Source of the DNA: an uncultured Chlorobiota bacterium
GTDB taxonomy: Bacteria > Bacteroidota > Kapaibacteriia > OLB7
Direction: 5' to 3'
NCBI GenBank assembly: GCA_946481475.1
Contig: CAMLOB010000191.1
Span: forward strand, 1 to 7,148
DNA length: 7,148 nt
Made by a program: the position numbers and the translations under genes
Part shown: positions 6,793 through 7,148 of the stretch, piece by piece
How the letters are laid out: each line of letters opens with the position of its first letter
How positions within the stretch are numbered: the stretch's first letter is position 1
Notes under the pieces: generated by a model
What the model saw: only the letters and a program-made list of their open reading frames with translations
The model's database searches: none
What the model was told of the DNA's origin: nothing

Positions 6793-6858
6793 GGATATCC
6801 GATAATTGATAATAGTTGGTAGAATTCTCGCTTGTGACGTCTCCGGGGAGTCTCTCTC

Positions 6859-7148
6859 TTACTCTGCCGAGACGTTCGCTTCCTTCGCTGCGTAGGTTCC
6901 ATCTGTTGCCTGTTCCTTTTCCATCATCTCGATGAACTGTCGGAACAGATAGTCGGCATCGTGCGGACCGGGTCCGGCCTCCGGGTGGTACTGGACGCAG
7001 AAGAGGGGAATCTCTCTGTGGCGGAATCCTTCCACCGTTCTGTCGTTCAGGTTGACGTGAGTCAATTCCACCGGAAGATCCTTCATCGAATCGAGATCGA
7101 CGGCGAAGCCGTGGTTCTGCGAGGTGATCTCGTTTGTTCCGGTTGCCG
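6859..7148 (-). CDS. carA: Carbamoyl-phosphate synthase small subunit, C-terminal part (5' end outside window)
   Basis: The frame is open to the right edge, with about 95 C-terminal residues visible. The subunit hydrolyses glutamine and channels ammonia to the large subunit CarB, for pyrimidine and arginine synthesis. The sequence [26 protein letters not shown] and [25 protein letters not shown] is diagnostic of CarA. The His and Glu of QYHPEA are the remaining members of the glutamine amidotransferase catalytic triad; the Cys lies outside the window. After EMM there is an extra tail of about 20 residues ([10 protein letters not shown]...NVSAE), slightly longer than in many CarA proteins. An internal ATG at 7086 is not the start, since the conserved sequence continues upstream of it. 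No carB is seen downstream; a thiolase follows instead. Confidence 0.96.
   Translation of the reverse strand, partial: ATGTNEITSQNHGFAVDLDSMKDLPVELTHVNLNDRTVEGFRHREIPLFCVQYHPEAGPGPHDADYLFRQFIEMMEKEQATDGTYAAKEANVSAE

Noticed and set aside
6793..6858. AT-rich leader between carA and the thiolase as a promoter
   Set aside because: A TATTAT word is present on the minus strand, but no -35-like or TAnnTTTG element lies at the right distance.
1..7148. A previously undescribed multi-gene system (defence, mobile element, CRISPR)
   Set aside because: Genes are ordinary core metabolism, ribosome and signalling functions; no repeats array, transposase, integrase or toxin-antitoxin pair was seen on either strand.

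Overview
The window reads as a chromosomal stretch of housekeeping genes from a free-living bacterium with moderately high GC content. The best lineage guess is the Bacteroidota/Chlorobiota (FCB) side of the tree, including Ignavibacteria- or Kapabacteria-like relatives. Three observations support this and none proves it. The bS21 protein has the short form with [11 protein letters not shown] seen in that group. Most genes here start without a Shine-Dalgarno (SD) sequence, while rpsU has a near-perfect one. A perfect TAnnTTTG -7 element lies ahead of one gene. The species cannot be named from this sequence.

Layout. From 1 to 1695 (minus, cut by the left edge) is a membrane-anchored GAF-like/SpoIIE-type PP2C phosphatase. 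A 212-bp divergent intergenic region (1696-1907) separates it from a plus-strand group: a small zinc-ribbon plus Tudor-like protein (1908-2306), then rpsU (2389-2583), closed by a hairpin terminator at 2615-2661. A second plus-strand gene of unknown function (2828-3181) ends at a strong, symmetric hairpin (3200-3233). That hairpin also faces the 3' end of the converging minus-strand M20 amidohydrolase (3315-4514).

Right half, all minus strand. Reading leftwards from the right edge come the C-terminal end of carA (6859-7148), an acetyl-CoA acetyltransferase-type thiolase (5620-6792), a 3-hydroxybutyryl-CoA dehydrogenase (4647-5504), a rho-independent terminator (4576-4610), a small GC-rich REP-like palindrome (4550-4566), and the M20 amidohydrolase. 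Thiolase and Hbd catalyse consecutive steps (2 acetyl-CoA to acetoacetyl-CoA to 3-hydroxybutyryl-CoA, or the reverse). They probably form one transcription unit that ends at the 4576-4610 hairpin. carA upstream is pyrimidine/arginine biosynthesis and looks only positionally linked.

I see no mobile element, CRISPR array, tRNA, rRNA or obviously new multi-gene system. No gene-free stretch exceeds 300 bases. The most interesting signals are the exceptional SD of rpsU, which fits bS21 autoregulation through an otherwise sequestered anti-SD, and the unassigned zinc-ribbon/Tudor-like gene just upstream of it with a palindrome overlapping its candidate promoter.
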